64,000 bases of DNA from Stenocarpella maydis. Lineage: Eukaryota; Ascomycota; Sordariomycetes; Diaporthales; Diaporthaceae. Where the stretch lies: the NCBI GenBank assembly GCA_002270565.1, contig NQMI01000052.1:124001-188000 (forward strand). The letters run 5' to 3'. Each line of letters opens with the position of its first letter. Position 1 is the first letter of the stretch. Under the pieces are notes generated by a model. The model made no database searches and was not told the origin of the DNA. It was given only the letters and a program-made list of their open reading frames with translations. This document shows positions 46,708-59,365 of the stretch, piece after piece. A program made the translations under genes and the position numbers.

Positions 46708-49212
46708 GACTGCTACTGGAAAACACACGATACGTTGAATCAGTGTGAGATTCGATGGATAATGGGTATCAATGTACGGCTTGCACAAATTTCAGCTCAT
46801 CAACGGAGCCCGGGGACTTATAAAGCGTACTCTGAACCTGTAACCCGATGTTTCATGACCAGACGTGGAGATATGCGTGGAAAGCCCGAGGAGGTATGCT
46901 ACCTGCCACACCGGCTGAACCCATGTCAGATACTACTAGAAATGCACAGCCCGGCGCAGCCTGAAGCAGCCCGAATTAGTAATAGAATTATAGGAGTTGA
47001 CGGTAAAGATCATGATATGGCGGTCTATCCGCGCGACGCACCGAGCGAGCCCGCGACGGGCTTTGATCATCAAAGCGACCACCGGACCACGGCTCGAAAG
47101 GCCGCGAATCGAGGCATCGATCCGTAAGCTCCGTAGAATTTAGCAACTTATTTCCAGAATTGGAAGGTTCGCACCATCGGACAGCCGAGAGGAAGCCCAA
47201 CTTTGTGTGGCTGTCGCGTCGCGGGAATGAATCGTCTGATGTATTTTGTTTCGTGTCGAGCTTTGAGCATTGTGACGGACGTCCCACGTCCTGCATCCGA
47301 TCCGCCATCATGGGTGTTTTCCTCCCCAAGCGACCTGTCAAGCATTACCAAGCAATCCAGCCTCGCCATGAGATGATAAGCCTCTTTTGTTCGTATTTTG
47401 GGAGTCCTGGAGACGCATTATGCCACCTCCTGCATGTCGATTTTGCCTACGCCTATCTCATACTCCGGAGTGATGAACTTCGGCTTCGAAAAGTTTAAAT
47501 TCCTTAGATACTAACACGGTGGCCATCAGTCTGTTCCAACTTGAATTGGCTATACTTGTGGTCCGCAGCTGGAAATAACACCACAAGGTACATCCTATAG
47601 GAAGGAAGAGGATCTAAGTAGGTATGGCCTACAAATAATGGCTAATAAATTTCAAGATCATTGTATGCAACTATGGCTGGGACCCCAGAAGCAAAGCCTT
47701 CTCAGATATGACATCTCCTTGATAGCTGGGCCAGTAGACCAGGCCAAACTGCTAGCCCACTCGGAGATTCGCAGAGCAAGAACGGCATGGTACAGAGGTC
47801 CGTTCAGAGTGTACTTAACGCCCGCTGTGAATCCACCCACAGATAACTTACATCACCCTTACCCCGATAGCCAACCTACGTACTCACCTACCAATTATAC
47901 ACACGCACAAGCCCACACACCCATATGTATAGTTTACATGCCTGGGATACGTTCAGAAAATCTATATCCTGTATATGAAGTAAGGTGTGAATTAGCTATT
48001 GATATCTAGCCAGATGATGCGATTCGTCGGTAGGAAATAGTTCTATACTTGGGACTATACTCAAGTGCTCTGTGCTTTATACTTAGGTGCTCTGCGGAAC
48101 TCACTCTTCCTTTTCGTCTTAAAGTAGAACGTGCATTTCAAAAAAATTACAGATTATCCAGATGAACTTTGATAACCAAATCTTGCACTATTAATCATGA
48201 TTGTTTCTTCAATAAAGGAGAGTGACAGTTAGTAAATTTAATGAAATTATACCTTCCACGGTTCTGAACATTCAGTAGCATTGAAACTAGCATGACGGCA
48301 TCATAACCAAGCTCAAGAAAGATGATTCCAGCAATACACAAGCTGCTTGTGAGTTGAGCCAAATCCATTCTGGAGAAACTACGAGACAGTAAGATGTAGT
48401 GTTCAGCGTTCCGCAATCAGCTTTGTGCCACATATCTGCTAGCAAGATTTGCGAAGCTTTTGTTTAGGACGACACTGACACCCAGGAGGATAGAACAGGC
48501 AGTCCAAGCAGACAGATTCTGCAAACTCGCAGGGACCTACCAACTTAAGTAGGTACCTAGGTTGACAGTCCTAGCCTGCCAGATGAAGGGTTTCTGATGT
48601 TTGCCTTGACTTCCAGCACCTTCTTGTCCTGCTCAAAATGGTACCCTGAGCATATCACCACAGGCAGCCCATTGCCTCGAGCAGAATTCACACCCAAGGG
48701 CTCTCCTCTCAAAGCCATTCTTTTGTTCTCGGGATACTTGGGAAGCCTCGCTTGTGACTTTCTTGGACGGGTTTGCAAATTGAAGCCCTTGAGACCAGAA
48801 TTAGTCGGCCGCGGGAATTTTCTGGTTAATCTATCTCCTCAACAGCCCGGTACCCACGCGTCGACCGGGAAGCCCACCAGGTGGCCCACTGGGGACGTCC
48901 CCGACAGAACGCCTTCCTCCAAACAGTTCAACAAAGTAGCAGTGCCACGATCCCTGCCCAACTCGACTTCACTGCCAAAACTGGCCATACTGGTAACCTG
49001 AAGATCCAAAGATTGCCTCCCAGTAACCTAATTTGTGGGTACAGCACCGCAGTTGGCCAGTTCTTCTTATGACAGCATCGACAAGCCCACCTTCAGCAAC
49101 CCTCGCTTACCACTTTCTCCCTCTCCCATTGCATTCATCTTTTCGAGGGCAGGTTTTTCTTTTATTTTTTTTTAATTTTTTTTTTAATTAGGCGACTCGA
49201 GAAACTGTCAGC
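46708..49212. other. Gene-free stretch (about 2.5 kb)
   Basis: No recognised gene. Low-GC patches occur around 47.5-48.4 kb. The motif AAGTAGGTACCTAGGTT is present at 48548-48563. A poly-T tract (about 49159-49190) lies 25-50 bp upstream of the next ATG and probably belongs to its core promoter or leader. Confidence 0.5.
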
Positions 49213-50091
49213 ATGGGTATCAAGAAGACCTCTCGGCCGAGTGCTACAGTCAAAGGCTCAAACAAGCGCTTGAGCCAACGCAAGAGATCTCGCATCAGGT
49301 CTCGCACGAGATCACAGAAGGGAAAGTCTCGACACGGTGGCAGAAACAAGGCAAAATCTTTCTCCGCCACAACGAGAACCGAGGCGCCGAGATTCAGTCC
49401 TCTGTGCAAGCTTTTCAGCAGCAGGGGAATGTCCTACGGCTGTCGCAGTATCCTTCGCACCACTCGGAACGACTACCAGCTCCGCCGCAAGTTCGCAAAA
49501 CTTGGCATTCGGAACAAGAAGCATGCGGAGGAGGCCCTCCTTGAGCTTCTCTTTGAGTTCCGCAACCTCAAGGACTGGGTTCCTGGTGGCGACAACATGG
49601 CTGATGTCTTCTGCCTCCTCAAGGGACGAGTCAAGTGGGCTGCCAGCTGTTCCGTCGATCTCATCATGCAGCTGTTCTTTGCACTGCTCCGAGCCCGCCT
49701 GGATTGCCCTATCGACCTTCGCAAGAACCCCTGCAAAGTTGCCCTGCGTGTCGACAAAGTGATCTTGGTGAGTTTCCCAGACCCTGACTTCGAGAAACCA
49801 CACCCATCAGCGGGTTTACTGCTGCTCTTGTGGTGGCCTAACCACAGGGCTTAGTTTCAGAGTCATCGAATTTGATTCTCATGCTTAGTCGGCTGCGGAT
49901 CTGAGAGCTAATCTGCCATCCCGCAGTACATCAACGGTGTCGACCATCTTTTGACCGAGTACGAGATCTACCAGAACCTGGCATTGCCTCTCCATCATGC
50001 TATTCGCAATCTTCCCAAGAAATATAAGATGCCTCCCTCAGGCTTGCCTGGTGCTGTGTTCCTCCAGGCCATCAGCTGCAAGAGCAAGTAA
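49213..50091 (+). CDS. Unrecognised basic protein with Arg/Ser-rich N-terminus
   Basis: I do not recognise the family. Two exons (49213-49767 and 49927-50091) flank a 159-bp phase-0 intron (GTGAGT...CGCAG), giving 239 aa. Residues 1-55 are extremely basic with many SR/RS/KS pairs (SQRKRSRIRSRTRSQKGKS), a probable nuclear or nucleolar targeting and nucleic-acid-contact region. The rest has an ordered composition: LRTTRNDYQLRRKFAKLGI, AEEALLELLFEFRNLKDWV, DLIMQLFFALLRARLDC, then YINGVDHLLTEYEIYQNLAL. No transmembrane or signal segment is evident. The intron junction IL|YINGV keeps hydrophobic continuity, which supports the model. A lineage-restricted nuclear protein is a guess. Confidence 0.65.
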
Positions 50092-51238
50092 CCTGCGGGA
50101 CAGCGCTTCATTTCCATACCCGAAGCCCTCCCAGCGACCAGCGACATCTGAAGGAAGAAAGGTGGACCGGAAAGACTAAATAAATTAAGGCGATGTCATA
50201 TCTTCGATGGATGAAGACTACTCTGAAGTCTGCTCCCGCTGTCGTCTTCAAAGTAATTAGTCGGGTGCCCTCCAATGCTTATAGGGGCTTTCCTCCGCCT
50301 GGGGGACTGCAGCGCATCATCTCAACAACAATATTGTTGTTACTTGCACACGCTTCACGGACCTTTCTTTTACGCCAAGTTCTGGGCTTTGTGGGTTTTC
50401 TGGCTGGGAACGGGATATAGATAATGCCGACTTTGGAGAGAGACAGGCGGGAAGAGAGCGTGAAAGGGCGCAGCAGCACTATCTACGTAGCCAGAAAGGT
50501 GGCAAGAACTGCCGATCAGACCGTGGACGGGATCAATAAATACAATCTTACCACGCAGCCAGAGCCACCTTGGATTTCACTGCCATGGACAAGTCGTTCT
50601 TCCTAGCTAATGCGTTGATATGGAGCGAGCCCTGTAGCAGCAATTATTCCCTCACTGCGTAATGCTGATATCTTCATTTGCCGTAGGGGGTTAATCTGAC
50701 AGCATGTGCGTATGTACATGAAATCTGATTGCTTGGCTGCTACAACCGGCACTTCCTAGCCTGACAGGTAACGCTGCCAGTGCCAAGAGCTCTGTCTTAC
50801 TGTCCGTACGTCAAATGACCAAGAGACGGCATATCTGGACAGATTGAAGCGGGATTTTGTTTGCCCTTTGGGCACATACTCGTATATTGCAATTTGTTCA
50901 TCTCTCCGCATGCCCATTTTGGTAGGCTCTGATTGACAAGTTTGGGCCGCGTAGGGGTAGCATTGCATGTGGACGACACGTCACTTATGCATCGTGCGGT
51001 CATCCTTCCACCGAAAGAGCGGCAGGTACACTCATCGCTCGCTGCGTGCCTCATTGGTAGTATATAGTATGGATCGGTTGCCGACTCATTCCTCTGGTGT
51101 TATTTAATGTTGAGGACCAAAGTAAACACATGTTTCTTATGTGCCCTGAATCCATATTCATTAATATCAAGACTGTTCGCATACAGACTTTGATTCTGGA
51201 CAAGCTTTTGATCGCGCCAAACGAGAAAGCTGTTGAAA
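50092..51238. other. Intergenic stretch before the P450
   Basis: No coding signal beyond short random frames. The tract 51080-51238 is AT-rich and probably contains the P450 promoter. Confidence 0.5.
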
Positions 51239-53210
51239 ATGGATCAAATTGATTTTGAACAAATTGCGTTCCGGTCCTTTCTGGCTTTCGGCACTTCCGT
51301 GTTCTTGTGGCTCGTGATCTCGACAGTCGTTTCTTGGTATCAATTACGCCACATCCCAGGACCCTGGCTTGCGTCCATCTCCGACATATGGATAATAAGA
51401 GCTGCCATCAGCACGAGACTATCAGAGATTTTCGAAGAAGTTGGCAAGAGCTATGGGCCTCTTGTGAGGGTCGGACCAAACCAGATCCTGACATCCGATG
51501 CCGATTTTCTACGCAAAACTGGGGCTGTTCGAGGAAGCTATGATAAAAGCGGGTGGTACACTGCGTTCAGATGTATGCCCGATTTCTTTGGACTGACTCT
51601 GCCGCTGAGGGGTTTCTTCTTCGTTCTCTTTTTTTCTCCCATTTTTTTTTGATACCTATTGACGGAAACCCTAACTCCAGATCAACCGTACATGGATAGC
51701 GTCTTCACGCTTACGTCTAATGTCGCTCACGATAGGCGGAAAAATCAAATCTCCACTGCCTACAACACCAACGGAAGGGAAGTTGACCTTATTGAGCCCA
51801 ACATTGACGAACAGATTCTCGTAATGCTGGACGCACTACGCATGAAATACGTGGCCAGGCGCGAGAACCCCAACCCGCCCCTGCTTGACTTCTCCGACTT
51901 CACGTCTTTCCTCACCATGGATGTGATCAGCCGGGCGGCGTTCGGAGAGGAGTTTGGGCATCTAAGGGCCGATGCGGACGTTACTGGCTTCCTGACCCAC
52001 CTGCGAACACAGTGGCCCATGATCTCCTTGGTGAACGAGACCCACCTACTCCGCCGGTTGTTCTACTCCAAGACATACCTCAGATTCTTCGGACCTAACA
52101 TCACAGACCGGACGGGGTTCGGGAAGCTCATGTCGTAAGTGTGTCATTGAATATGGAGCTGGTCATGACTAAACATCTATCGCAGAGGTGTCGTTAAGAT
52201 CGTCCATCAGCGGTATGCTAAACCAGAGCTTCAGCTGAGGAATGACATGCTAGTGAGTAGCGGGGGTTTCTTCGGTTTCAAAACACGTACTGATAATGAC
52301 AGGGGTCATGGATACGCCATGGCCTCACTCAGCAAGAAAGTGAGGCCGAGGGCTTGCTGGGTCTCGTCGCCGGCTCTGAGACCACTGCCTCGGTCATGCG
52401 CATGACATTTTTGTGTCTCGTATCGAGTCCTCGTCAGTATAAGTCCCATTATGCGCCTTCAAGACCTCGGGTCTTTCAGGATGTACGAATTGGGACCCCT
52501 TAACAGGTGGTTAACATGTAGCAGCTGTCTACCACAAATTGAAAGCGGTGGTGAAGGAAGCTGTCAGCAGTGGTACCGTTGCCGAGCCAATTTCTTTTGG
52601 AATGGCAAAAGAAATCCCGTTTTTAAGTGTGGGTCCCAACTCAATGTAATGGCAAAGAACACCGGCAGCTTCTGACGCAACCTTTACAGGCCGTGGTATA
52701 CGAAGGCATGCGCATGCGGCCAGGGGCTGTGGGCACGTTCCCAAAGATAGTACCTCCGCAGGGCGAGGTAGTTCAAGGAAAGTTCATACCCGGCGGCACC
52801 CTCGTAGGAATGAATGTGCCTGCCATACTCCGTTCCACGGAGATTTTCGGCTCTGATGGGCACCTGTTCAGGCCCGAGCGATGGCTCGAGGCTCCTGAGG
52901 CCCAGCGGGCCGAGATGGAGCGGCAGGTCGACATGATGTTTGGCCATGGGCGGTGGATGTGTGCGGGAAAGCCTATCGCGTTCATGGAGCTGTTCAAAAC
53001 ATTCTTCGAGGTAAGCCTTCAGGTTCCGTGCTCATAGGCCCGGCCTCCTTAGTTTTATATCATCGGTCTGCTGATCCCTTCCCGGCTTTCGAACAGTTAT
53101 TCCGACACTTTGAATTCGCCATCGCTTACCCTTCTAAGCCCTGGAACTCGAAATGTTACAATGTCTTCATCGAGGACAACATGTGGGTTCAAGTGACAGA
53201 GGCAGCTTAG
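51239..53210 (+). CDS. Cytochrome P450 monooxygenase
   Basis: A membrane-anchored heme-thiolate monooxygenase (ER). Seven exons: 51239-51572, 51681-52134, 52186-52252, 52303-52432, 52522-52628, 52690-53010 and 53097-53210. All six introns (50-108 bp) have GT-AG ends and consistent phases, and the total is 508 aa, normal for the family. There is an N-terminal TM helix (FLAFGTSVFLWLVISTVV), then the proline hinge PGPW. The I-helix reads GLVAGSETTAS (acid Glu near 311); the K-helix ExxR is EGMR at 369-372; PERF-like is FRPERW; the heme loop is FGHGRWMCAG with Cys near 455. Text resembles the pisatin demethylase/benzoate-hydroxylase-like fungal clans, but substrate and CYP family cannot be assigned. 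No biosynthetic cluster is adjacent. Confidence 0.9.
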
Positions 53211-54167
53211 TCCATGACCGCCGACGTAGGAGGGGTACCGAGGCCAACGGGGCCAGCTTAGGGGTTTCCGCTTCTTCATTCCTTGAAGTGCTACAGATTT
53301 GTTCTAGCCAACATAGGTAGATGTGAATACAAGTCTCTTTGATCACAATACTCCTTTCTTGCACAGAACAGGTGCCTGATCTTGACAGCACGCTCAAATG
53401 GGTCGTGACGGTCAACTGATATTTTTGTGCTGGGCCCTAATCTGATATCTTGTGTTGTACCACAAATAATCCCGTAATCACTTTATACAGAGACTTGGAC
53501 TCGGTCAAAGTGCGATCAATACTATGGCGTCCTTGTTGGCGATGCCACTGGCAGCGGCCAGGGAGATAAGATAGATGGAGACGAGGTGATGTTGCCAGGG
53601 TTAGGGGAGGAAGCAGGAGCCAGCGAGGGCAAGCAAAACAGGAATCAGAGCCGTAGGATTCGGGCATGTGGGCCATCTCCAAGAGCATGATTGGGTCGGG
53701 TCACTCAAGTTTGGTCTTGGTAAAGCGGCCCACTGATGATCGATCGGCTCGGCTCTCACTGATCTGGGCGAGTCAATTCGACCACGACTTGTTGACTGCG
53801 TTGCTTGGACAGACCAACCACCTGCCGAGTACTAAAAGAAGCACTGGGCCCTAACCGGCCGTCGATCTCACCCTTGCACAATTCTCCATCCCTTTTCCGG
53901 CAGAAACTCTGCTGCCACTCGGGTTTTTATTTCTTTTTTTGACCGTCGTGGAATTTTGGCCAGCCGCCCTGGGAGCGCGGAGATTGCTACGGGTCAGACT
54001 CGGAATATTCGGCCTGGCCAAGATCTGACGTGACGTGACGTGACGCTTCGATGTTCCAGACGCAGCCGACTCGACAACCTGTCACGTCCAGAGACGTCCT
54101 GCTTAACCCTGTTTTGTCTCCTGATTGAACAAGACATGCGTCCGACACGCCTCGCCATCATCGCGCC
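53211..54167. promoter_or_regulatory. Intergenic region and flippase promoter
   Basis: Holds the P450 3' flank and the flippase promoter. Noteworthy is (TGACG)4 at 54026-54045. A short upstream reading frame lies at 54136-54174. No gene seen. Confidence 0.5.
54026..54045. promoter_or_regulatory. (TGACG)4 array, overlapping CRE/bZIP-like sites
   Basis: Four contiguous TGACG pentamers create three overlapping TGACGTGA words about 120-140 bp upstream of the flippase ATG. TGACGT is the core of CRE/ATF-type bZIP sites. Binding is inferred from sequence only. Confidence 0.5.
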
Positions 54168-54174
54168 ATGGTAA
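54136..54174 (+). promoter_or_regulatory. Upstream ORF overlapping the flippase start
   Basis: A 12-codon frame (ATG at 54136, stop TAA at 54172) overlaps the main ATG at 54168 in a different frame. If transcribed, ribosomes that use it would bypass the main start. The transcription start is unknown, so its presence in the mRNA is not shown. Confidence 0.35.
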
Positions 54175-57100
54175 CAGTTCTCGATGGCGCTGGCGCACCC
54201 GATGCTCACAGCACCGGCGAAAAGGGGCCCAGCCAAGGGCCCCGGCTCTCACACCGTTCCGCGCAGCAAGCGAAGCACTTCATCCGCCAGTGTTACCACA
54301 CCCTCATCGTCGAGGCTCTCCTCCGCCAGAAGCCCTTGGCTCCGTCTCCCAACGGCCGCCTGGTCCAGCTTGACCCGGCCCGGTCGGCACAGCTTGTCGA
54401 TGAGCGCCGTGGCCATGCTTTCATCTCTAACGTCATCCGCACGTCTCGCTACAACGTCTTCAACTTCTTTCCCAAGCAGCTTTTCTTCCAGTTCAGCCGT
54501 CTGGGTAACTTCTACTTCCTTTGCGTCGGAATCCCACAGACCATCCCCGGAATAAGCACCACTGGAAACGTTACCACGATCCTGCCGCTTCTTTTCTTCG
54601 TGCTGCTCACCATCGTCAAGGAGGGCTATGACGACTACAAGAGACACCGGCTTGACAACGTGGAAAATGCCCAGCCTGCGACTGCTCTGCGGCTTGCGGC
54701 CGAGGGGTCTGTAGCCGACGCGCGCCAGGCCTGGTCATGGGACAAGCTGGCTTCTTGGTCCAAGTGGCGGCGGGCTAAGCAGCCTGACGGCTCTGATTCT
54801 AGTAATGCACAAGTCGTCGATGGGTTTCGGTGGAAAAGGACTACATGGAGCCAGCTGAGAGTAGGTGATGTCGTCAAGCTCTCCCGCGATGACGAGGTCC
54901 CCGCAGACCTCGTTCTTCTTCACGCTGACGGCGAGAATGGGCTGGCCTACATCGAAACGATGGCATTGGATGGAGAGACAAATCTCAAAAGCAAACAGGT
55001 TCTGTCCGAGTTCAACGGCTGCGAAACCATTCGAGGGATCCTGGAATGCAAGGCCGAGCTTATCGTCGAGGACCCCAACGCCGACCTCTACAACTTCGAC
55101 GGGAGGGTAGAGATCAACGGGAAGACGGTTCCTCTCACCCTGGGTGAGGTCATCTACCGTGGGAGCGTTCTCCGGAACACAGCATGTGCCATCGGTCTAG
55201 TCATCAACACGGGCGAGGAGACTAAGATCAGGATGAACGCAAACCGGCACCCAAAGGCCAAGAAGCCCGCACTCGAAGCGGTCTACAACCGAGTTGTTCT
55301 CAGCTTGGTATTCTACGTCATCTGCCTCACCATGGGTTGCTCTATAGGCTACCTGTTATGGCAGCGAAGCACAGAGGGGTCCGCCTGGTACGTCAATGGG
55401 CAGATGGTCGCGGCTGAAGAGATTATTCTTGGATATGCCATAATGTTCAACAACGTCATCCCGCTTGCCCTGTACGTGAGCTTGGAAATCGTCAAGATTG
55501 GACAGATGCTCATGATCAATGGCGACATGGGTATGTATGACACCGTATCGGATACGCCAGCAAGATGCAACACAAACACAATATTGGAGAACTTGGGCCA
55601 GGTTGGCTACATCTTCTCCGATAAAACCGGCACTTTGACAGAGAACGTCATGAAATTCAGGAAGATGACAGTGGCTGGTACGGCTTGGCTGCATGAGATA
55701 GACCTGCACGAGGAGCAGTCTTTCGATCCCATCGCCGGTGAAAACCTAGGGAGGGAGTCTACGCAAACTCGGTCCGTCGATGTTATCCGCGATGTTCCCC
55801 AGGTTGTTGTTGGACCAGACAAAACCGGGGATATCACTTTGCCTCCGAAAACAACTCTTCGCTCATCATCACAGTGGCAGTCGCGCCAAAACCCTACGCA
55901 GCCGGATGTCACAACGGATGACCTGCTCGACTTCATTCGCGCCAGGCCCAACTCGTCGTTTGCCAGAAAAGCTACGCAGTATATTCTTGCAATGGCTCTT
56001 TGCCACACCTGTCTCCCAGAGGTGAGGGATGGGGTAATCGAATACCAATCCTCATCGCCAGATGAGCTAGCCCTCGTCCAGGCGGCCCAGCAACTGGGAT
56101 ACACGGTCGTGCAACGTTCCTCGCAACAAGTCACGTTGAAGGTCTCCAATAGCGGCTCAGAGACCACGCGGGTATACGACATACTCGATGTCATCGAGTT
56201 CAGCAGCAAAAGAAAGAGGATGTCTGTTGTTCTGCGATGCCCTGATGGCAGGATATGGTTGATATCTAAGGGTGCTGACTCGGTGGTTTTGCCACGTTTA
56301 AAGACGGCACAAGTTGCTCTGCAGAAAGCACAGGAGGTTCGCCAAAGCGCGGAAATGGAGCGTGCTCTGCAGAGGAAAAGCCTGCAACAAGAGCCGCGGA
56401 ATTCTTTTGGGGGTCGCCCCAGCTTGACCATTCGTCGGAGTATCGGCGTCAACCAACCATCAAATGTTGTCGCAACTAACCTGCGCCCGGCATTATACGA
56501 CAGAAGCAAGTCTTTCGAGATCAGCAATGTGTACAGGAGTTCAGCCGACCGCTCTCGCCCATCGCTCAACAGAGGGGTGTCTTTGGACGTGTCATCCTCC
56601 TTGGCACTTCGCTCGCGATCTGTCGCTGGCCGTCAGGATAAGTTCGCCTTCTTGGACGATCCCTCTCTTAGCGACGAGGCAACTGTCTTTACGCGCTCTT
56701 TCAAGCTACTTGACGATTTTGCGACCGAGGGCTTGCGCACCCTCCTCTACGCCCACAAATACATTACTGAGGAGGATTACCAAGCTTGGAAAGAGGTATT
56801 CCATGCGGCCGAGACTAGTCTGGTGGACAGACAGGCCCGCATTGAAGAAGCCGGTGATCTTATCGAACAGAATCTGGATCTCGTCGGCGCATCAGCCATC
56901 GAAGACAAGCTTCAAAGGGGCGTTCCTGAGACAATTGACAAGCTCAGGCGGGCTAATATCAAAATCTGGATGTTGACAGGCGACAAGCGCGAGACCGCAA
57001 TCAACATAGCACATTCGGCACGGATATGTCTTCCAGAATCTGAGGTGTACATCTTGGATTCGACACAAGGTGATCTTGAGGCACAGATGTTGGAAATCGT

Positions 57101-58524
57101 GGAGGATCTTGGCATTGACGACGGCATCCCTGCGGCCGCAACCCGCAACCATACCGTCGTCGTGATAGACGGGCACACTCTCGGTTGTATCGAAACGCCA
57201 GCCGACCCTGGCAACACACGGCTGAAGGACCTTCTCTTCGCCTTGATTCCACACATCGACAGTGTCATCTGCTGCCGAGCCTCCCCAGCTCAGAAGGCCT
57301 TCATCGTGCGGGCGACCCGGAAAACCATCTCCTCCAAGCGCCCGGTCACATCGCCAACTTTGACCCTCGCCATTGGCGATGGTGCGAACGACCTTGCCAT
57401 GATATCTGAGGCCCACGTTGGCATCGGTGTGTCGGGCCGCGAGGGGCTCCAGGCTGCACGAGTAGCAGACTACTCCATTGCTCAGTTCCGCTTTCTCCAG
57501 CGCCTACTTCTCGTCCACGGCAGGTGGAACTATGTGCGGACGGCTAAATTCGTCCTGTGGACATTTTGGAAAGAAATGTTCTTCTACATGCCTCAGGAGA
57601 TATTCACCAGATACACCGGGTTTACAGGCACGTCTCTCTATGAGAGCTGGAGCTTGACCGTGCTCAATGTGCTCTTCACGAGCCTGGCCACGATTGCGCC
57701 TGGGGTGTGGGAGCAGGACCTGAGGCAGGAGACCTTGCTTGCCGTGCCGGAGCTTTACGTTTACGGCCAGCGGGGAGAGGCACTCAACCTGTCGCGGTAT
57801 CTCGGCTGGATGGTTGGCGCCGCGATGGAGGGAATCCTCACGTTTTATGGTTGTTGGGCGGGGTACGGCTACTTTGGTCAAGTTGGCAGTTTCAGGGACC
57901 AGGGACTGTTTGCGTTCGGCGACCTGGTATTCACAGTCTGCATTGTGTGGACTAACTGGAAGTTGCTGCAAGTACTCAAACTGACCCTTGATCTCCACCG
58001 CCGAGCCACTAACATTTGACAGGATCGTCGAGACGCACTACAAATCATTCCTTGTCCTAGGCTCCTTTTTTATCACCGTCGCAGGCTGGTGGCTGTGGCA
58101 AGCCTTCCTCGCTGGGGTGTATGCGCTTCAGCCATCGCCTTACAGCGTCCGGGACGGCTTCTTTAGCACGTTTGGGAAGGACCCTGGGTGGTGGGTCACC
58201 CTTATCCTCGTTCTCATGGTCCTCTTTGTCCTAGAACTGGGCTTCAAGATGGCGAGGCGGATACTGACCATCATGGGCTTGTGGAGGTGGGGGCGAGGCT
58301 GGTGGAAGAGGCTCCGGCGCTGGAAGAAGGTGCGCAGGGAGGACTGGATGGAAAGCAACCTGGAGGACTGGGACGTCGGCCTCTGGCAAGAGATGGAGAA
58401 AGACCCGTTGGTAATGGAGAGGCTGAGAGGTATCCTACGGGCCGAGGAAGGCGGCGAAGAGGCTGTCGACGCTGATCAAGGGGTGGAGGAGCTTGTAGTG
58501 GTAAATGAGGAGCGTCGTGCATGA
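54168..58524 (+). CDS. P4-type ATPase, phospholipid flippase (Dnf3-like)
   Basis: A lipid-translocating ATPase of Golgi, endosome or plasma membrane. The main exon (54168 to about 57961) is followed by a short intron ending at 58022 (CTAAC branch, TTGACAG) and a last exon 58023-58524, giving about 1431 aa. The donor is uncertain: GTTGCT at 57962 gives the right phase, whereas GTACTC at 57972 does not. Motifs: PKQLFFQFSRLGNFYFL, DGETNLK, DKTGTLTE with the phosphorylated Asp near 485, KGAD, TGDKRETA and GDGAND near 1070. C-terminal helices include MFFYMPQEIF and FFITVAGWWLW. The segment NVTTILPLLFFV...KEGYDD is characteristic of Dnf3-type flippases. A long insert in the P/N region (about residues 700-830) is Ser-rich and possibly phosphorylated. 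Family members usually need a Cdc50-type partner; none is in the window. Confidence 0.88.
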
Positions 58525-59365
58525 AGGGTGGCGGTGGCTTGACATGTTTTGGCATTGATGATACCCAAGTAGAAGGTCATAGTCTTTGGTACATTGTTCT
58601 GCATTTCCATGGTATTTAGAGGTTGCAGGCATATCTTTCAAATAATAATCGAGTCTTGATTAGTGTGGCATCAGTGGCTAACGATGTTAAGGCAGCAGGG
58701 CTGGTGATTAAGGTGCAGCTCCGTTTGCATATGTGCCGCAGCACAAAACCCCTTTTCAATCACGTTATCTCTGGGAAAGCTCATCCATACATCTCTGCCT
58801 AGTCAGTCTACGGTTTTAGGATGACGGCAACATTCAGAAACTTTCAAAAGTTAAACGCATCTTGATTCACATGCGTCAAGTCACATCTCAGCCTGCTTTC
58901 ACATCGACTTCCTCTTTACACCATAGACAGTACTTCCTAGAAACTTTCAGTCTGGTTAGCTTCACGGCTTTCCTACGAGTCTCGAATTAGTAGCCACACC
59001 GATCTCCTAATTCATTTTCTTGGCTTCCTTCCTCTTCACTCTTATTTGTCTGTATCCCTCCTTTCACTTGTCTACTTCCCTTCCTTCACTTATCCATTTC
59101 CCCTTGCCCACCAGCCAAGGCAGCCACGTCAACATGATTTTTGCCTCCAACACCGTCACACCGTCATCTTGCAGACTACTTAAGTACCTTCCATCTACCT
59201 ACCAAGGCGCCAACCCGGTCCCATCACAGCCCTCCAGAGCCACCTGTCCAGAAGTTACTCAACAGCTTCAGCAGCCTCGACGGTTCTTGGCTCCGACGAT
59301 TTACTGTACAAATTTTCTCTTTTCCCAAAAACACCATTTGTGCTCTGATTTTTCTGTCAGCCGTC
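58525..59365. other. Intergenic region and leader of the methyltransferase gene
   Basis: Pyrimidine-rich from about 58990 onward. An ATG at 59134 opens a separate frame of about 84 codons that ends at 59385, overlapping the proposed start; it could be an upstream ORF or a mis-modelled first exon. No domain recognised. Confidence 0.45.

Noticed and set aside
52300..52660. Frameshifted, non-functional P450
   Set aside because: The apparent frame breaks are explained by GT-AG introns; with them all diagnostic motifs are in frame and the length is normal.
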